DNA of 50,884 bases from an uncultured Muribaculaceae bacterium (GTDB lineage: Bacteria; Bacteroidota; Bacteroidia; Bacteroidales; Muribaculaceae). A program made the translations under genes and the position numbers. The notes below the pieces were generated by a model. That model made no database searches. It saw nothing but the letters and a program-made list of their open reading frames with translations, and was not told where the DNA came from. Positions 1-9,127 of the stretch are shown here, piece by piece. Within the stretch, counting starts at the first letter, position 1, and each line of letters starts with the position of its first letter. The stretch spans positions 1 through 50,884 of the forward strand of contig CAJUJB010000018.1 of the NCBI GenBank assembly GCA_910586595.1, given 5' to 3'.

Positions 1-160
1 TTCTCCGCACGGAAGAGTCAGAATCGCCCCCACAGAGCATTCTGTCGCCATTTTTGCAAGCTGCATAATAAATTTTGGAAACAAAAAAAAGACAATTCGG
101 TTACTGAGATCCTTTTTTTAAAAGGTATTTTGTTATTTTGCGTCAGTAATTCATCCTGCT

Positions 161-856
161 ATGCTATCCACACCCTCTCTGGGGCACATATTGATTGTCG
201 ATGACGACGCCAATATCTCGGAGCTCTTAAGAGTCAATCTTAAGAGCGAAGGTTATAGTGTCGACGTTGTGACGTGTGCCGAAGAGGTTGACCGCTCAGC
301 CCAGGGCGAGACCCGTCTCGTTATCGTAGACGCGATGCAGCAGCCCTACAGCGGAATGGATCTCATATATGACTTCAAGGATGATCCGCAGACCGAGCAT
401 ATAGGCATCATACTCTACTCGAGTTTCAAAAGCGAGCGGATGGTGATCGATGCCCTTGATGCCGGCGCTGATGACTACATCGTAAAACCATTCTCACTGC
501 GAGAGATGGTGGCCCGTGTCAAATCGGTGCTACGCCGACATACGGCACGCGAAGCCCGCGGCGGTAACCTGATCACATTCCAGGACCTCACCGTCGATCT
601 TACGACCCAAGTGGTCAAGCTTGCCGGCACTCCCTTGACGCTGTCGAAGACAGAATACGCGATTCTGACCTTGCTGCTCAAGAATGTGGACAATTATGTG
701 TCGCGCATCGAGATTCACCGTAAGGTATGGAGCGACGACACCGCAGGGGCAAACGAACGCATAGTCGACACCAATATATCGCGTCTGCGCAAAAAACTCG
801 GCGAACTTGGCAACCGCATTGTCAACCGCTCAGGCCACGGCTACATGATCAGCTGA
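161..856 (+). CDS. OmpR/PhoB-type response regulator
   Basis: Cytoplasmic two-component response regulator of 231 residues, a normal length for the family. The receiver domain covers about residues 9-125. Its acidic pocket is D14-D16, the predicted phospho-acceptor is D57 (LVIVDAM), the switch serine is near S87 and the conserved lysine is K109 in IVKPF. The C-terminal third is a winged-helix DNA-binding domain ending in the usual SRLRKKL...RSGHGYM pattern. No histidine kinase lies beside it, so its partner is outside the window or elsewhere. It is separated from gldE by 118 bases and may be its own unit. Family call is firm; the target genes are unknown. Confidence 0.92.
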   Translation: MLSTPSLGHILIVDDDANISELLRVNLKSEGYSVDVVTCAEEVDRSAQGETRLVIVDAMQQPYSGMDLIYDFKDDPQTEHIGIILYSSFKSERMVIDALDAGADDYIVKPFSLREMVARVKSVLRRHTAREARGGNLITFQDLTVDLTTQVVKLAGTPLTLSKTEYAILTLLLKNVDNYVSRIEIHRKVWSDDTAGANERIVDTNISRLRKKLGELGNRIVNRSGHGYMIS

Positions 857-974
857 TCCCGCAAGCCGCCATGACCCGGAGTTTGTTTCCATTATCAACC
901 AGAGAATATAACATAGCCTCGCCAGGACTCTCGGGCGTGGCCATAACTTATTTATTAACTAAAACCTCACAACC

Positions 975-2333
975 TTGGATATAGATCCTTTGCCGGCCAC
1001 TCAGGCCGCACTCATATCGCTTAACTCATTTCTCCCGGCCGATGCAGCGATCACGCTGCCGGAGTTCGGCACAGCTCAGATCATAGCCCTTGCAGTTGCA
1101 GTGGTGTGTCTGTTCATATCAGGCTTTGTCAGCGGCAGCGAGATGGCATTCTTCTCTCTCACCCCAGCACAGTGTGAGGAACTCGATGAGACCCCGAAAG
1201 GGCCGGCCATACGCAAACTGCTTGACGATCCTCAGCGCCTTCTGGCCACAATACTCATAGCCAACAATCTTGTCAACGTAACCATAGTCGTGCTATGTAA
1301 CTTCGCCCTCGGCCCCGTTTTCGAGGGCATGAGCCCGGTGCTGAGTTTCGTGCTACAGACAGTAATCCTCACCTTTCTCATCCTTCTTTTCGGAGAAATT
1401 ATCCCAAAACTATACGCCAACAACAATAATGCCGGATGGGCAAGGGCCTCGATAGGTGGAATTTCTGCCATATCAAAAATACTTGGGCCTATTGCCGGGC
1501 TGCTGGTCAAGTCGGGCACAGTGGTCAAACGTGTGGTGACAAAAGAATCGCACGACATCACCCCGTCGGAGCTCTCCCGCGCGCTTGAACTGACCGAAGG
1601 CACAGACGGCAACGATAAAGAGATGCTTGAGGGCATTCTAAAATTCGGAGACACGACCGCCTCGGAGATTATGACTCCACGCGTCGAGCTCACCGACCTG
1701 AATGTAAACCTGACTTTCGACGAAGTGATGAAGGTTGTGCTCAAGAGCGGCTACTCACGCATGCCGGCTTACGAGGACAATCAGGACAATATAAAAGGTA
1801 TACTCTACTCACGCGACCTACTTCCGTACATCGGAAAGACAACCGAGGCCGACTTTGCTTGGCAGCGTCTGCTTCGCCCGGCCTACTTTGTGCCTGAGTC
1901 TCGCCAGATCGACGACCTTCTTGAAGACTTCCGCAAGCTAAAAATCCACATGGCCGTGGTGGTAGACGAATTCGGCGGCACCCAGGGTGTGGTGACACTT
2001 GAGGATGTGCTCGAAGAAATCGTAGGCGACATAGACGACGAATACGATGAGCCAGACACAACCTTCAAACGTCTGCGCGACGACACATATGTATTTGAAG
2101 GCCGCACACCCCTCACCGACTTTTTCCGCATCACCGATCTGAATCCCGACGAGTATGAGGCGGTGACAGAAGATGTGGAGACACTTGCAGGCATGCTGCT
2201 GGCCATAAAAGGAGACTTCCCCAAAGACAAGGAGCCTCTCGTCTACGGGCGTTGCCGTTTCCTCGTACTTGAAATTACCGACCACCGCATCACGGAAGTC
2301 CGTGTGAAGGTGATGCCAGAGCTACAGGAATGA
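975..2333 (+). CDS. gldE: GldE-like DUF21/CBS-domain membrane protein
   Basis: Integral inner-membrane protein of the CNNM/CorC (hemolysin-like) family, 452 residues. The N-terminal DUF21 region has hydrophobic segments at about residues 32-60 and 120-145 and the EIIPK signature. It is followed by two CBS domains (about 205-335) and a C-terminal CorC_HlyC domain. The chosen start is a TTG codon, because the resulting N-terminus (MDIDPLP) resembles other GldE proteins and no upstream ATG is available. The stop overlaps the gldD start by 4 bases. GldE is required with GldD for gliding or type IX secretion in Flavobacteria; in non-gliding Bacteroidales the role may be in protein secretion or ion homeostasis (inference). 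Confidence 0.88.
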   Translation: MDIDPLPATQAALISLNSFLPADAAITLPEFGTAQIIALAVAVVCLFISGFVSGSEMAFFSLTPAQCEELDETPKGPAIRKLLDDPQRLLATILIANNLVNVTIVVLCNFALGPVFEGMSPVLSFVLQTVILTFLILLFGEIIPKLYANNNNAGWARASIGGISAISKILGPIAGLLVKSGTVVKRVVTKESHDITPSELSRALELTEGTDGNDKEMLEGILKFGDTTASEIMTPRVELTDLNVNLTFDEVMKVVLKSGYSRMPAYEDNQDNIKGILYSRDLLPYIGKTTEADFAWQRLLRPAYFVPESRQIDDLLEDFRKLKIHMAVVVDEFGGTQGVVTLEDVLEEIVGDIDDEYDEPDTTFKRLRDDTYVFEGRTPLTDFFRITDLNPDEYEAVTEDVETLAGMLLAIKGDFPKDKEPLVYGRCRFLVLEITDHRITEVRVKVMPELQE

Positions 2334-2902
2334 AGCCCCAACACGCAATCCTGTTATTGCTTGGATGGGTGTTAAGCGCTTGCTCCGGCCCCAGCCATAA
2401 ACAGGCCGATGCCACGCCTCGACGCTATGCATACCCGCGTGTAGAGGCTCTCGACAGTACAGCAACCACAGTATCGGTAGGCGATCTTGATATGAGGCTG
2501 AGCAAGTCTGCAACCTATACCCATCCTGCCGAAGGGTGGCTTGATGCAACATACCCTAAGCTCGGCGCAAAACTCCATCTGTCGGTTACCTATCATGCCT
2601 CGGCCAACAAGTTGGCCGAGGCAATTGCCAACCGTAGGCAGCGGATAAGCCTCAACATCGGCGATTCTCCTGCAAAAATAAGCAATTTCACAGCCGGAGA
2701 TGATTGGATATGTGAGGTAGTCGCCACCTCAGAAGGGCCAGCTACGCCCGTACAGTTCATCGCTGCCGATAACGAGGGGTATCTTGTAAACGGAGCCTTT
2801 GTTCTCATCGGTGCAACGGCTCCAACCGACTCTCTGCGGCCTATTGTCGAGGTTCTGGAGCGCGAGGCTATTGCCATAATCAACAGCCTTGAGGTACGAT
2901 GA
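2330..2902 (+). CDS. gldD: GldD-like lipoprotein
   Basis: Predicted lipoprotein of 190 residues. A short signal peptide ends in a lipobox (LSAC) with C18 as the lipidated cysteine, followed by the proline/arginine-rich PRRYAYPRV stretch typical of GldD. It lies between gldE and the phosphopantetheinyl transferase with 4-base overlaps at both ends, the standard Bacteroidetes gene order, so translation is probably coupled. GldD is an envelope lipoprotein needed for gliding or type IX secretion in motile relatives. Identification rests on the N-terminal pattern plus the operon context. Confidence 0.85.
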   Translation: MKPQHAILLLLGWVLSACSGPSHKQADATPRRYAYPRVEALDSTATTVSVGDLDMRLSKSATYTHPAEGWLDATYPKLGAKLHLSVTYHASANKLAEAIANRRQRISLNIGDSPAKISNFTAGDDWICEVVATSEGPATPVQFIAADNEGYLVNGAFVLIGATAPTDSLRPIVEVLEREAIAIINSLEVR

Positions 2903-3492
2903 AAATAGAGCTGCCTGGCTTTCCCTACCAGATTTTTGCGACGGACATCATTCCGGATGCCCAATTGACACGCCACGAACGCGAAGAACTGGCGGTAAAC
3001 ACACTGCTCAGAGAGGCATTCGGAAATGAAGCACGCCGCGTACACGACGAGCTCGGAGCCCCTCTGCTCCAAATCGGCGGGAAACGCGTCGATGTCACCA
3101 TCACTCTGTCGCACTCTCCGCATATGGCTGCATTATGCCCAGCCGAAGGAAAAGCCAGCATAGGCATCGATATCGAAGCCGAGCGGCCGCAGCTGACCCG
3201 TGTGACACCGCGCATCCTCACTCCAGAAGAACTGGATTTCTATTCCAACCTACCCCATGGATTGCTCCGTGCATGGACGCTGAAAGAGGCACTTTTCAAG
3301 GCCTGCCGTCCGCTTACCGACGAAGCCATCGACTATACCAATCAACTGGGCCTACCATTGCAGGAAGGCGCCGATGCAGAGTTTCGCGACATGCATGGCA
3401 ACACTCTATTCTCCTTAGGTTGCTTCAGCCGTCTACTCACAGCACCCGTGACGACTATGCTCTCCGCGGTGTACGCAAAGTCTATAGATTAA
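2899..3492 (+). CDS. 4'-phosphopantetheinyl transferase superfamily protein
   Basis: Transfers the phosphopantetheine arm from CoA to a carrier-protein serine. The protein has 197 residues and contains the two family signatures: GIDIEAE (metal-binding D91 and E93) and WTLKEALFK (W126, K129, E130). It is Sfp/Gsp-like in organisation rather than the short AcpS type. Third gene of the gldE-gldD operon, overlapping gldD by 4 bases and followed by a hairpin terminator. Which carrier protein it serves cannot be told here; no NRPS or PKS is in the window. Confidence 0.87.
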   Translation: MKIELPGFPYQIFATDIIPDAQLTRHEREELAVNTLLREAFGNEARRVHDELGAPLLQIGGKRVDVTITLSHSPHMAALCPAEGKASIGIDIEAERPQLTRVTPRILTPEELDFYSNLPHGLLRAWTLKEALFKACRPLTDEAIDYTNQLGLPLQEGADAEFRDMHGNTLFSLGCFSRLLTAPVTTMLSAVYAKSID

Positions 3493-3496
3493 AAAA

Positions 3497-3529
3497 CATC
3501 CCGCCTGCGGCGCGAAGCCGGGCGGGATG
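3497..3529. terminator. Hairpin between convergent operons
   Basis: Perfect 9-base inverted repeat CATCCCGCC / GGCGGGATG with a 15-base GC-rich loop, lying between the convergent PPTase and cytidylate-kinase-like genes. On the minus strand it is followed by a T-rich stretch (from the AAAAAA at 3491-3496), so it most clearly ends the glycogen/kinase operon and may serve both directions. Confidence 0.7.
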
Positions 3530-3551
3530 CGAAATTGTAAGCGGAGCTATG

Positions 3552-4181
3552 TTACCTATCGAGCCGCTTATGAATATACTCTATGACCATGTCGGCGAGT
3601 TGCTCCATAGGCAGTAGAGACGAGTCGAGAGTAAGGTCGTAGCTCTCGGCTGCACCCCAGCGTTTATCCGTATAGAAATTATAGAAATTGGCGCGCAATT
3701 TATTTGTGCGCACAGCCAGGGTCTTTGCCTCCTCATGTGATTTGCAATCCATGCGGTCGACGATACGCTCTGCACAGGCATCAGCCGGTGCATGAACAAA
3801 AATATTGACCACATTATCGACATCGCGCAAGATATAATCGGCGCTGCGGCCAACAATGACACATGGCTCGGTGGCTGCCAGCTCGTGGATAAAATCGCAC
3901 TGGGCTTTGTATATGCCGTCGCTTCCGGCCGCACTGTCACCAATCCACGACATAGGATAGAAACCCATCGAAAACGGGATAATACCACCCATGATACGCG
4001 GAGCGCGCTCGTCGTTACGCTCGAAGAAATCGAGATTATAACCGGCCTTCTGAGCAGCTTTGACGAGGAGTTGCTTGTCGTAGAAGCCGATTCCAAGTTT
4101 TTCGGCAATCATACGGCCAAGAGCCCTGCCTCCACTACCGAAGGTACGGCCAACCGTGATCACATATTTTTCAGGTAACAT
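3552..4181 (-). CDS. Cytidylate kinase-like P-loop protein
   Basis: A 209-residue P-loop nucleotide-kinase fold protein of the cytidylate-kinase-like family (Cytidylate_kin2 type), distinct from the canonical Cmk. The N-terminus carries the nucleotide-binding loop GRTFGSGGR (about residues 11-19) followed by an AEKLG helix. The middle has a hydrophobic IVGRSADYIL strand and helix. The true substrate of this branch is not established. It starts 15 bases after the GH57 stop, so it is probably the last gene of the glycogen operon. An odd partner for polysaccharide metabolism, though nucleotide supply is conceivable. Confidence 0.82.
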   Translation of the reverse strand: MLPEKYVITVGRTFGSGGRALGRMIAEKLGIGFYDKQLLVKAAQKAGYNLDFFERNDERAPRIMGGIIPFSMGFYPMSWIGDSAAGSDGIYKAQCDFIHELAATEPCVIVGRSADYILRDVDNVVNIFVHAPADACAERIVDRMDCKSHEEAKTLAVRTNKLRANFYNFYTDKRWGAAESYDLTLDSSLLPMEQLADMVIEYIHKRLDR

Positions 4182-4196
4182 AATTGGGGATTCAGA

Positions 4197-5627
4197 TTAT
4201 TTGTCAGCTTTTTTCTTTGCTGCGCGTTTTTTTGGAGCCGGCTTTTCGGCGGCCTCTGTGGCTGCCTCAGCCTTCGGCTTACGGCCGCGGGGCTTCTTCT
4301 CGGGAGCCGGAGCTTCATCCTCGCGTTTCTTGTGCTCGATGTTGTATTGCTCAACACTCTTGCGCATCGAGGTCAACTCCTTGTTGAGAGCTTCAATCTC
4401 CGCGCCCTGGTTGCGGATGGTAAGCAGGAGCGAGTTGAGCTCTTCGTTGCCAACCTGCGAGGGGAATTCCTCCTCAACTCTCATGAGGAAGTCGGCCAGC
4501 ACATTCATATAGTTTGTGAAGGCAGCGAACGGAGTCTCGTAAGGGCTGAATGCGGCGGGGCTCTTGGTGTTCATGTAGAAGAAGTGGTCGCAGGCCTGGA
4601 GATACTGCCAGTCGCGCTTGAGGCTACGGTTGGAGCATTCGCGCACGCGCTCGGCCAGCGAATAGAGCTTGTCGAAAGCCTCATTCTGCAAGCGGTTGCC
4701 GAGCCATGAAGAAGTATCGCGTTCTTCGCCGGCACTCGAGATGGCATGCACAATCGAAAGCTCTCCTACGGCCTTGATTTTTGACACAGCCTGTGTGGGA
4801 GTGATAAACTCTACCCCACGCTCGGCAGCGAAACGCGGCAGAGCTTCGAGGAACTGGAAGATGCCAGTGGTTGCAGGATGAAGATCGCCGAATGTCTCCA
4901 TATTGAGGAAGATGTTCACGATCTGCTCCTCGGCCGGTGTTGAGGCAATCCACTCGATGTATTTGTCGGCTGTCAGGGGGAACTCCGACCAAGAGGTATC
5001 GCTGAAGCGGAATGCGATGTCGTCGCTGAGTTTGGAGTTACGAAGAAGGAGTTTGAGCTTGGGAGCTGAGGCTGCCGAGTAAACATAATCGGGAGATTTC
5101 CAACCGAGGATATGCTTGGCGCCTTCGGTAAGCACACCTTTGAATCCCATCTCGACGAGCTGCGGAGCGAGATCGTCGAAATAGATAAGCTCGGTATTGC
5201 GCACTACCTTGGGTTCTACACCGAGACGGTTACGGAGGATGCTGTTGGTCTCGGCAATCTGCTGGGCAAACTCTTCAGGATCGGTAAGAGAAGAGAGGCC
5301 GTAGGAGAAGGGCTGAGCTACAAATTCCACACAACCGGTATCGGCGAGTTTCTTGAAGAGGTCAAGAAGCTCGGGCACATAGTGCTCGAATTGCTCGAAT
5401 GCAAGGCCAGAGACGGCAATAGAGCAACGGAAACGACCTTCGTTCTGCTCGACCATGCGGAGGAGAGTCTCACAAGCCGGAATATATGAGTTATGGGCCA
5501 CACGTGTAACGATGTCATCGTTAAGGAAGTCATCGAAGTAATAGTGGTCTTTGCCGATGTCGAAGAAACGGTAACGTTTCAGACGGAACGGCTGATGTAT
5601 CTCGAAGTTGAAACAAATTGCTTTCAT
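4197..5627 (-). CDS. GH57 family glycosidase with Lys-rich tail
   Basis: Glycoside hydrolase family 57 (alpha-amylase or branching-enzyme-like) protein of 476 residues, predicted cytoplasmic because no signal peptide is present. The N-terminal FEIHQP motif (8-13) and NTE at 144-146 match family signatures, with E146 the likely nucleophile. The catalytic part ends near residue 390. A coiled-coil segment follows (about 400-440), then a low-complexity tail rich in Lys, Ala and Pro containing PRGRKPK, which resembles an AT-hook. It lies between the GT4 synthase and the cytidylate-kinase-like gene on the same strand. It probably trims or remodels glycogen made by its neighbours. Confidence 0.88.
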   Translation of the reverse strand: MKAICFNFEIHQPFRLKRYRFFDIGKDHYYFDDFLNDDIVTRVAHNSYIPACETLLRMVEQNEGRFRCSIAVSGLAFEQFEHYVPELLDLFKKLADTGCVEFVAQPFSYGLSSLTDPEEFAQQIAETNSILRNRLGVEPKVVRNTELIYFDDLAPQLVEMGFKGVLTEGAKHILGWKSPDYVYSAASAPKLKLLLRNSKLSDDIAFRFSDTSWSEFPLTADKYIEWIASTPAEEQIVNIFLNMETFGDLHPATTGIFQFLEALPRFAAERGVEFITPTQAVSKIKAVGELSIVHAISSAGEERDTSSWLGNRLQNEAFDKLYSLAERVRECSNRSLKRDWQYLQACDHFFYMNTKSPAAFSPYETPFAAFTNYMNVLADFLMRVEEEFPSQVGNEELNSLLLTIRNQGAEIEALNKELTSMRKSVEQYNIEHKKREDEAPAPEKKPRGRKPKAEAATEAAEKPAPKKRAAKKKADK

Positions 5628-5650
5628 ATATTATTTCAGGTAGTGGTAGT

Positions 5651-6913
5651 TTAACGGCCGAGAACTTTATTATAAATATCGATCACCTTTCGCCCGGCTT
5701 TATCCCAGGTAATCTGTGCCACCTCCGCCAGGCCGTCCTCACGCATCTGCTTGTACAGGGCCGGATAGGAAATGATTGCGTGGATCGCGTCGGCCATAGC
5801 GTCGATATCCCAGTAATCAGTCTTGATTACATTGTCAAGAATCTCGGCACAACCGCTCTGCTTGGAAATTATTGAAGGCACACCCATCTGCATGGCCTCA
5901 AGAGGCGAGATGCCGAAAGGCTCCGATACGGAAGGCATAATGTATACGTCGCTTGCCTTAAGCATCTCGTATACCTGCCGTCCTTTCTGGAATCCGGGGA
6001 AGTGGAATCGGTCGGCGATGCCTCTTTCGGCCGCGAGCATGATCATCTTTTCCATCATATCGCCTGAGCCAGCCATGACAAAGCGGACATTCGAGCAATT
6101 GCGGAGCACCTTGGCGGCAGCTTCCACAAAATACTCGGGGCCTTTCTGCATAGTGATACGGCCGAGGAAGGTGACGACTTTCTCCTTTGTCGATCGCGGC
6201 ATCTCGATATCGAGCAGATCCTGGCTGAGAGGCACCACGGCATTGTGCACGGTAGTTACTTTCGCAGGGTCGATGCCGTAATGGTCGATTACAGTCTGAC
6301 GGGTGAGATTGCTGACAGTGATTATATGGTCGGCATGCGTCATGCCATCGCGTTCGATACCGTACACGGTGGGGTTGGGTTTCCCTCGCGAGCGGTCGTA
6401 TTCAGTAGCGTGGACATGCACCACAAGAGGTTTGCCGGTAACCTGCTTGGCATGTATGCCGGCGGGATATGTAAGCCAATCGTGGCTATGAATAATATCG
6501 AAGTCGAGCGTACGCGCGATTACTCCAGCAGTGATGGAGTAATTGTTGATTTCCTCGAGCAGATTATCGGGGTATTTTCCGGAGAATTCGATACAGCCGA
6601 GGTCGTTTGTGCGCATATAGTTGAAGTCGGCATAAATATGGTCGCGGAGACGGAAATACAGCTCCGGATCCATAAGTTTACCGATACGTGCGTCGACGTA
6701 GTCGCGGTTTACGTCGCGCCATGCCACGGGCACCTGCGATGTGCCAATGATACGGGCGAAACTGCGATCCTCGTCGCCGAATGGCTTAGGAATGACAAAA
6801 GTTATGTCCATGTCGCCGCATTCCCACATGCCTCGCGTAAGGCCGTAGCTTGCAGTGCCAAGTCCGCCCAGGATGTGAGGCGGAAATTCCCAACCGAACA
6901 TTAAAGCTTTCAT
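5651..6913 (-). CDS. GT4/GT5-like glycosyltransferase, glycogen synthase type
   Basis: GT-B fold glycosyltransferase of 420 residues. The N-terminus (FGWEFPPHILGGLG, residues 6-19) has the acceptor-site glycine loop of glycogen or starch synthases. The C-terminal half has the nucleotide-sugar binding E-x7-E motif in EPFGISPLEAMQMG. It sits between the debranching enzyme and the GH57 gene with gaps of 37 and 23 bases, which is the Bacteroides glycogen operon layout. Predicted to elongate alpha-1,4-glucan in the cytoplasm. Donor (UDP- or ADP-glucose) cannot be read from sequence. Confidence 0.88.
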   Translation of the reverse strand: MKALMFGWEFPPHILGGLGTASYGLTRGMWECGDMDITFVIPKPFGDEDRSFARIIGTSQVPVAWRDVNRDYVDARIGKLMDPELYFRLRDHIYADFNYMRTNDLGCIEFSGKYPDNLLEEINNYSITAGVIARTLDFDIIHSHDWLTYPAGIHAKQVTGKPLVVHVHATEYDRSRGKPNPTVYGIERDGMTHADHIITVSNLTRQTVIDHYGIDPAKVTTVHNAVVPLSQDLLDIEMPRSTKEKVVTFLGRITMQKGPEYFVEAAAKVLRNCSNVRFVMAGSGDMMEKMIMLAAERGIADRFHFPGFQKGRQVYEMLKASDVYIMPSVSEPFGISPLEAMQMGVPSIISKQSGCAEILDNVIKTDYWDIDAMADAIHAIISYPALYKQMREDGLAEVAQITWDKAGRKVIDIYNKVLGR

Positions 6914-6950
6914 ATATTATTGAATATAAGGTATTTAGTATTGGGAATCA

Positions 6951-8903
6951 TTATACAGTAGCATCGAGACGCTTAAGCGAACGATATGCTCTGAGCACCT
7001 CTGCGACATTTGTGGCGTGCGACACGGCACCACGGCCGGTGTAAGGAGGATTGCCATCGTAAAGCTGCGACAGCGATCCGATACAGCCCTGTGTCATCTC
7101 GTCTTCGAAGCCGATGAGCATGCGGTCGATATAGCCTGCGCCACTCATGCCGAACACGCGGAGATAGGCGTCGGAATAGAAGCCGATGAGCCATGGGCGG
7201 GCGGGGCCGTTATGCATTGCGAACTCGCGCTCGTCGGGGCTGCCGAGATAACACGGACGGTAGCCATAGCTCTTCGGAGAAAGAGTACGCAGACCCTTTG
7301 GTGTGAGCAGCTCTCTGGTGACAACATCAAGCACACTCTTGCGTTGACGGCGATCGAGAGGAGAATAGTCGAGACCGATGGCGATGGCCATGTTGGGGCG
7401 AACAGAGGGCTCTGCAAATGTGCCGTCGACAAAGTCGTAAAGATATCCGCTCTCGTTGAGGAATGTGTCGATAAAGGGTTGCTTCATCTTGTCGGCCTCT
7501 GCGAGCCAAGCCTGGCGGCGGCCTTCGAGATCCTCTCGACCTTCTGCAAGTGCGGCGGCAAACATGAGGGCGTTATACCAAAGTGCGTTGAATTCAACCA
7601 GACGGCCGGTGCGGCGAACGACTGGAGCACCACCAAGCATTGAATTCATCCACGACACTGCTCTATCGTGGCCATCGGTGGAGACGAGGCCAGTCTCGGC
7701 ATCGACATATAAATTGGGATGCTCACCTGCCAGGATGTGGTCGACCAGCTTGGCGACGGCATCCATATAAAGTGAACGCGCGGGCTCGGCGCCGACAGTC
7801 TTTGCATACTGCTGTATTGCCCAAAGAGCCCACAGCGGGATGTCGGGATGCTCAATGCCTTTTATGGTCTTGGATATCTCTCCGCTGTCGACATAGCGCA
7901 TCAGCGCCTGCAGTGCGGTTGCCATTATAGCCTCGTAGTCGGCACGGTGATCGATAGCCAAAGTCAGGCCGGGAAGAGCCATAAAGGTATTGCGAGCAAG
8001 CACCACGCCCCAGGGGAAACCGGAGATGAGGTACATGCCATCGCCACGACGGATATAGAATTGCTTGGCAGAATTCTTAAGACAGTTGAAGAAAGATGTA
8101 CGTGGAGTGCGGCTGGCAATCTCGGCTTCGTACATCTTTGTAAGGCTCCGGGGGCTCACCTGGCTGACGCCGGCAGAGAATATTATTGACTCCCCTTTCT
8201 TGATAGGAACTTCAAAGTAACCGGGTACCCAAAGATCCTCGCAATAGGGAACTCCACGCTCAAGGTCTTTTACATACTCGATGCCATTATACCAGTTAGG
8301 TTCGTCGACCCAATCAACCTTCTTGCTGAACTGCATGAATAAGGTAGGATACCCTTCATAGAGGCATGTAGCGACACCGTTGGGCACTTGCTCAACAGCC
8401 CGGTTAATTGCATCGTTTGCCACACAAAGGCTATTGCTTTCACGGAATGCAAGGAACGGACGGAAACGAAGCGTGGTTGCAGAGTGAGCCTCGACAAGAG
8501 TGTAGCGTATGAGAATTCGGTTTTCCTGGCTGATAAAAATCTTCTCCTTGGTCAAGATCACGCCGCCCACGCGATAAGTCATGCGGGGAACATCTTCGCA
8601 ATCGAACTCGCGGATATACTTGTGGCCGGCGGGAGAATATACGCCTCCCTGGTAGCGGTGGATACCCAGATTGAAAGGAGCGCCATGCTGAATAACGGTT
8701 TCGTCAAGACTCGACAACAGTACGTGCGGTTTATTCTCCATCCCCTCAATCGGGATAACCAGCAGCCCATGTTGCTTACGGGTGTTGCAGCCAACCAGAG
8801 TTGTGCAATGATATGCACCGGCCTGATTTGTACGCAGCATCTCCTTAGCAAGCGACTGGTCCAAGTTTATGAGCAGGTTCTTATCAAATTTAAGATAACT
8901 CAT
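6951..8903 (-). CDS. Glycogen debranching enzyme (amylo-alpha-1,6-glucosidase type)
   Basis: A 650-residue protein with the bacterial debranching-enzyme architecture: an N-terminal beta-rich domain (about 1-270, containing the LLVIPIEGMENKPHVLLS region) and a C-terminal (alpha/alpha)6 glucosidase domain (about 290-645), with SGFPWGVVLARNTFMALPG and VDAETGLVSTDGHD as landmarks. Removes alpha-1,6 branches from glycogen in the cytoplasm. First gene of the operon with GT4, GH57 and the cytidylate-kinase-like protein. No secretion signal. Confidence 0.92.
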   Translation of the reverse strand: MSYLKFDKNLLINLDQSLAKEMLRTNQAGAYHCTTLVGCNTRKQHGLLVIPIEGMENKPHVLLSSLDETVIQHGAPFNLGIHRYQGGVYSPAGHKYIREFDCEDVPRMTYRVGGVILTKEKIFISQENRILIRYTLVEAHSATTLRFRPFLAFRESNSLCVANDAINRAVEQVPNGVATCLYEGYPTLFMQFSKKVDWVDEPNWYNGIEYVKDLERGVPYCEDLWVPGYFEVPIKKGESIIFSAGVSQVSPRSLTKMYEAEIASRTPRTSFFNCLKNSAKQFYIRRGDGMYLISGFPWGVVLARNTFMALPGLTLAIDHRADYEAIMATALQALMRYVDSGEISKTIKGIEHPDIPLWALWAIQQYAKTVGAEPARSLYMDAVAKLVDHILAGEHPNLYVDAETGLVSTDGHDRAVSWMNSMLGGAPVVRRTGRLVEFNALWYNALMFAAALAEGREDLEGRRQAWLAEADKMKQPFIDTFLNESGYLYDFVDGTFAEPSVRPNMAIAIGLDYSPLDRRQRKSVLDVVTRELLTPKGLRTLSPKSYGYRPCYLGSPDEREFAMHNGPARPWLIGFYSDAYLRVFGMSGAGYIDRMLIGFEDEMTQGCIGSLSQLYDGNPPYTGRGAVSHATNVAEVLRAYRSLKRLDATV

Positions 8904-8955
8904 ATTATTTAGGATTATATAGATGGTATTGTTTTATGTCCGTTCTTTAATTTTG

Positions 8956-8987
8956 CGAATTTACGGCTTTATTTCTTTCGCGCCAAA
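8956..8987 (-). promoter_or_regulatory. Predicted promoter of the glycogen operon
   Basis: On the minus strand TTTG (8987-8984), a 20-base spacer and TAAATTCG (8963-8956) lie 53 bases ahead of the debranching-enzyme ATG. The -7 box has one mismatch to TAnnTTTG, so this is a moderate call. Confidence 0.4.
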
Positions 8988-9070
8988 CAAATATGCCGCA
9001 AAACATTAATATTTTCACGTTTTTCATTATTGAAAAGGCCGGAAGACCTTTTGATAACAATTGAGAGGCG

Positions 9071-9107
9071 AAAAAAGCGGAGGCACCCCGGTCTGGAATG
9101 CCTCCGC
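9071..9107 (-). terminator. Terminator of apt
   Basis: Perfect 9-base stem GCGGAGGCA / TGCCTCCGC with a 13-base loop. On the minus strand it is followed by TTTTTT (9076-9071), the classic intrinsic terminator form, 20 bases after the apt stop. Confidence 0.88.
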
Positions 9108-9127
9108 AATATATCTGATGCTGGATT

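Noticed and set aside
1..66. Short minus-strand frame from ATG 66 open to the left edge
   Set aside because: Only 22 codons, no promoter and no recognisable protein, so it cannot be supported as a gene.
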